Below, piece after piece: positions 5,923-7,850 of a stretch of 7,850 nucleotides of DNA. Below the pieces are notes generated by a model that made no database searches, was not told where the DNA came from, and saw only the letters and a program-made list of their open reading frames with translations. The DNA lies in the NCBI GenBank assembly GCA_003526065.1, contig DQBD01000250.1, forward strand, positions 869 through 8,718, given 5' to 3'. The number at the start of each line of letters is the position of its first letter. The first letter of the stretch is position 1. A program made the position numbers and the translations under genes. The DNA comes from Gammaproteobacteria bacterium (GTDB taxonomy: Bacteria > Pseudomonadota > Gammaproteobacteria > Immundisolibacterales > Immundisolibacteraceae).

Positions 5923-7080
5923 GTGTCGATACCTGCCATCGAATTGCAACCGGCGCAGCTGCCGCCGTCGTGTGAGGCGCTGCGACGCGAGGTACGTGCC
6001 TTCCTGGCCGAGGAACTGACCGCAGGCCGTTTCGCCCCGGCCTGCGACAACTGGCTTGGAGGCTTCGATGCCGACTTCAGCCGCCGCCTGGCGGCGCGCG
6101 GCTGGCTGGGCATGACCCTGCCGACCGAGTACGGCGGCCATGGACGCAGTGCGCTCGAACGCTACGTGGTCACCGAGGAACTGCTCGCGGTCGGTGCGCC
6201 AGTGGCGGCCCACTGGGTCGGCGACCGACAGACCGGCGCCTCGCTGCTGCGCTACGGCAGCGAGGAACAGAAACGCTACTTTCTGCCACGGCTGGCCAGC
6301 GCCGAGGTGTTCTTCGCCATCGGCATGAGCGAGCCCGGCAGCGGCTCGGACCTGGCCTCGGTACGCACCCGTGGCGAGCGCGTTGACGGTGGCTGGCGAC
6401 TGACCGGCACCAAGCTGTGGACCTCCAACGCCCACCATGCCGACTGGTTTTTCGTGCTGTGTCGCACCGCGCCGCTCGGCGAGGACCGACACGCCGGCCT
6501 GTCGCAGTTCATCGTCGACCTCAGGTCGCCGGGCATCACGATCCGCCCGGTACCGATCCTTACCGGCGCCCACCACTTCAACGAAGTGGTGCTGGAAGAT
6601 GTCTTCGTACCGGATACGCACGTGCTGGGCGAAATTGGCCAGGGCTGGAAGCAGGTCACGTCGGAACTGGCCTTCGAACGCTCGGGACCGGAACGGTTCA
6701 TGTCCACCTTCCCGTTGCTGGCGGAGTTCCTGCGCGTGCTCGGCAATGCACCTGACCCGCACACCGCCACCGCCGTGGGCGAACTGGCGGCAGAACTGTG
6801 GTCGTTACGCCAAATGTCGTTGTCGGTGGCCGCTGCCCTGCAGCGCGGGGAAGCACCGGACGTCGCCGCGGCACTGGTCAAGGACCTGGGCACCCGTTTC
6901 GAGAGCGACGTGTTCGAGCGCGTGCGCCTGCTGGCGGATACGGCGCCCTCACTGACCGCGCGCCGGCACCTGGACCGGCTGCTGGCGCAGGCCATCCTGC
7001 ATTCGCCCGGCTTCACACTGCGCGGTGGCACCAACGAGATCCTGCGCGGCGTCGTGGCACGCGCCCTGGGCCTGAGGTAA
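5923..7080 (+). CDS. Acyl-CoA dehydrogenase, first of a tandem pair
   Basis: FAD-dependent dehydrogenase that introduces a 2,3 double bond into an acyl-CoA, the first step of beta-oxidation, passing electrons to electron-transfer flavoprotein. The 385-residue product has the full fold: an N-terminal helical domain with GMTLPTEYGGHGRS (63-76), the beta-domain FAD/substrate motif GMSEPGSGSDLASV (134-147), the GTKLWTSNA segment (162-170), GWKQV (241-245), and the C-terminal helical domain ending in GGTNEILRGV (368-377). The common catalytic glutamate before GT near the C-terminus is glycine here (G368). A glutamate at E252 in ELAFERSGPER lies where isovaleryl-CoA-type and FadE/ChsE-type enzymes keep their base, so the enzyme is probably active. 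I chose the GTG at 5923, five bases after AGGAGG (5912-5917); the in-frame TTG at 5920 is too close to that site. It is followed after seven bases by a second acyl-CoA dehydrogenase, an arrangement typical of heteromeric enzymes for bulky substrates. Confidence 0.92.
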   Translation: MSIPAIELQPAQLPPSCEALRREVRAFLAEELTAGRFAPACDNWLGGFDADFSRRLAARGWLGMTLPTEYGGHGRSALERYVVTEELLAVGAPVAAHWVGDRQTGASLLRYGSEEQKRYFLPRLASAEVFFAIGMSEPGSGSDLASVRTRGERVDGGWRLTGTKLWTSNAHHADWFFVLCRTAPLGEDRHAGLSQFIVDLRSPGITIRPVPILTGAHHFNEVVLEDVFVPDTHVLGEIGQGWKQVTSELAFERSGPERFMSTFPLLAEFLRVLGNAPDPHTATAVGELAAELWSLRQMSLSVAAALQRGEAPDVAAALVKDLGTRFESDVFERVRLLADTAPSLTARRHLDRLLAQAILHSPGFTLRGGTNEILRGVVARALGLR

Positions 7081-7087
7081 GCGCGGT

Positions 7088-7850
7088 ATGAGCGACGACA
7101 TGCGACAGATGCTGCTCGACACCCTGCTACCCGTGCTGGCCGACCACTGCACCGCCGAGCGCGTGCAGGCGGCCGAAGCCGGCGGCTTCGACGCCGGCCT
7201 GTGGCAGGTGCTGGATGAGCTCGGCTACCCACTGGCCGCGGTGCCGGAAGACGCCGGCGGCATCGGCCTTGGCCTGGCAGACCTGTGCGCCCTGCTGCGC
7301 CTGTGCGGGCAACACTGCGCACCGGTGCCACTGGCGGAAAGCCAGCTGGCTGCCTGGCTGCTGGCCCGCGCCGGCCTCGACCTGCCCGGCGGCGTGCTGA
7401 CGCTCGCGGTCACCACGGCACTCCAGACGCTGCAACCAGGCGCCACGGGCCTGCGCCTGACAACGAACCTGTCGCGCGTGGCATCGGCGCGCCATGCCGA
7501 CGGCCTGGTCCTGCTGGCCGAGCATGCCGGCGCCCGTTACGTAGTCCGGCTGACGACGGACGAACTCGGCATCGAGCCGGGCAACAACCTGGCCGGCGAG
7601 GCGCGCGACGACGTGCGCATCGACACCACCGTGCCGCCAGCACGCTACCGGCGCCTGACACAGGGACCGGACGCCGCCGAACTGGAAGCGCGCGCCGCAC
7701 TGCTGCGCGCCGCACTGATGAGCGGCGCCTTGCAGCGCGTGCTGCAACAGTCGCTCGACTACGCCCGCGAGCGCCGGCAGTTCGGCCGCCCGCTGGCCGC
7801 CTTCCAGGCCATTCAGCAACAGCTGGCCATCCTTGCCGCCGAGGTGGTGG
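7088..7850 (+). CDS. Acyl-CoA dehydrogenase-like protein, second of the pair, C-terminus beyond window
   Basis: The first 254 residues of a divergent acyl-CoA dehydrogenase, open to the window end. AAVPEDAGGIGLGLADLC (49-66) is the N-terminal helical-domain signature, and SLDYARERRQFGRPL (222-236) followed by AFQAIQQQLA is the conserved entry to the C-terminal helical domain whose arginine contacts FAD of the partner subunit. The middle beta domain (about 95-205) is short and lacks a clear GMSEPGSGSD-type motif, suggesting weak FAD or substrate binding on its own. The missing C-terminus prevents checking for a catalytic base. The ATG follows GAGG (7074-7077), which overlaps the upstream stop, so the two genes are surely one operon and probably translationally coupled. 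By analogy with paired dehydrogenases such as ChsE1-ChsE2 of steroid side-chain degradation, it may be the partner subunit of a heterotetramer; this is inference. A TTT-free, high-GC composition matches its neighbour. Confidence 0.85.
   Translation, partial: MSDDMRQMLLDTLLPVLADHCTAERVQAAEAGGFDAGLWQVLDELGYPLAAVPEDAGGIGLGLADLCALLRLCGQHCAPVPLAESQLAAWLLARAGLDLPGGVLTLAVTTALQTLQPGATGLRLTTNLSRVASARHADGLVLLAEHAGARYVVRLTTDELGIEPGNNLAGEARDDVRIDTTVPPARYRRLTQGPDAAELEARAALLRAALMSGALQRVLQQSLDYARERRQFGRPLAAFQAIQQQLAILAAEVV

Noticed and set aside
5863..6762. A leftward open frame of about 300 codons over the first acyl-CoA dehydrogenase
   Set aside because: Antisense to clear FAD and substrate motifs, with no domain of its own.
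1..7850. CRISPR arrays, tRNA or rRNA genes, insertion sequences, phage or defence genes
   Set aside because: Reading both strands, I saw no repeat-spacer pattern, no tRNA-like cloverleaf, and no transposase or integrase motif.

Overview
The window (7,850 bases, GC-rich, roughly two-thirds G+C by eye) is tightly packed bacterial DNA with strong Shine-Dalgarno sites and short gaps. It carries a hydrocarbon-catabolism gene neighbourhood: an AlkB-type alkane hydroxylase, an aldehyde dehydrogenase, a type I extradiol dioxygenase of the NahC/BphC kind, and two tandem acyl-CoA dehydrogenases. A DgkA diacylglycerol kinase and high GC fit a proteobacterium. A high-GC hydrocarbon-degrading gammaproteobacterium is my best guess, but no marker gene here fixes the taxonomy.

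Layout. Bases 1-2577 hold a leftward pair, aldehyde dehydrogenase then the AlkB-like hydroxylase (cut by the window edge), 31 bases apart and probably one transcript. A 93-base divergent spacer (2578-2670) with two overlapping predicted promoters separates them from a rightward SAM methyltransferase (2671-3363). A GC-rich inverted repeat lies in the convergent gap after it. Bases 3439-4723 hold a leftward pair, dgkA then a beta-hydroxyacid dehydrogenase. Directly upstream is a textbook intrinsic terminator for the leftward extradiol dioxygenase gene (4814-5722). A 200-base divergent region with a perfect 6-3-6 palindrome leads into two rightward acyl-CoA dehydrogenase genes; the second runs off the window end.

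How the genes may work together (inference). AlkB would hydroxylate a terminal or benzylic methyl group. The aldehyde dehydrogenase would oxidise the derived aldehyde to an acid; no alcohol dehydrogenase specific for that step is visible. The acyl-CoA dehydrogenase pair would start beta-oxidation of the CoA-activated acid, and the dioxygenase would cleave a catechol-type ring. This suits an alkyl-aromatic or polycyclic substrate, or separate alkane and aromatic routes side by side. No ring-hydroxylating oxygenase, CoA ligase or downstream hydrolase lies within the window. DgkA belongs to phospholipid turnover and is probably a housekeeping neighbour.

I found no CRISPR array, RNA gene, insertion sequence, phage gene or clearly new system. 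The points most worth a second look are the altered residues beside the AlkB iron ligands, the terminator placed directly before the dgkA ribosome-binding site, the shared -10 region in the divergent promoter, the palindrome before the dioxygenase gene, and the acyl-CoA dehydrogenase pair.
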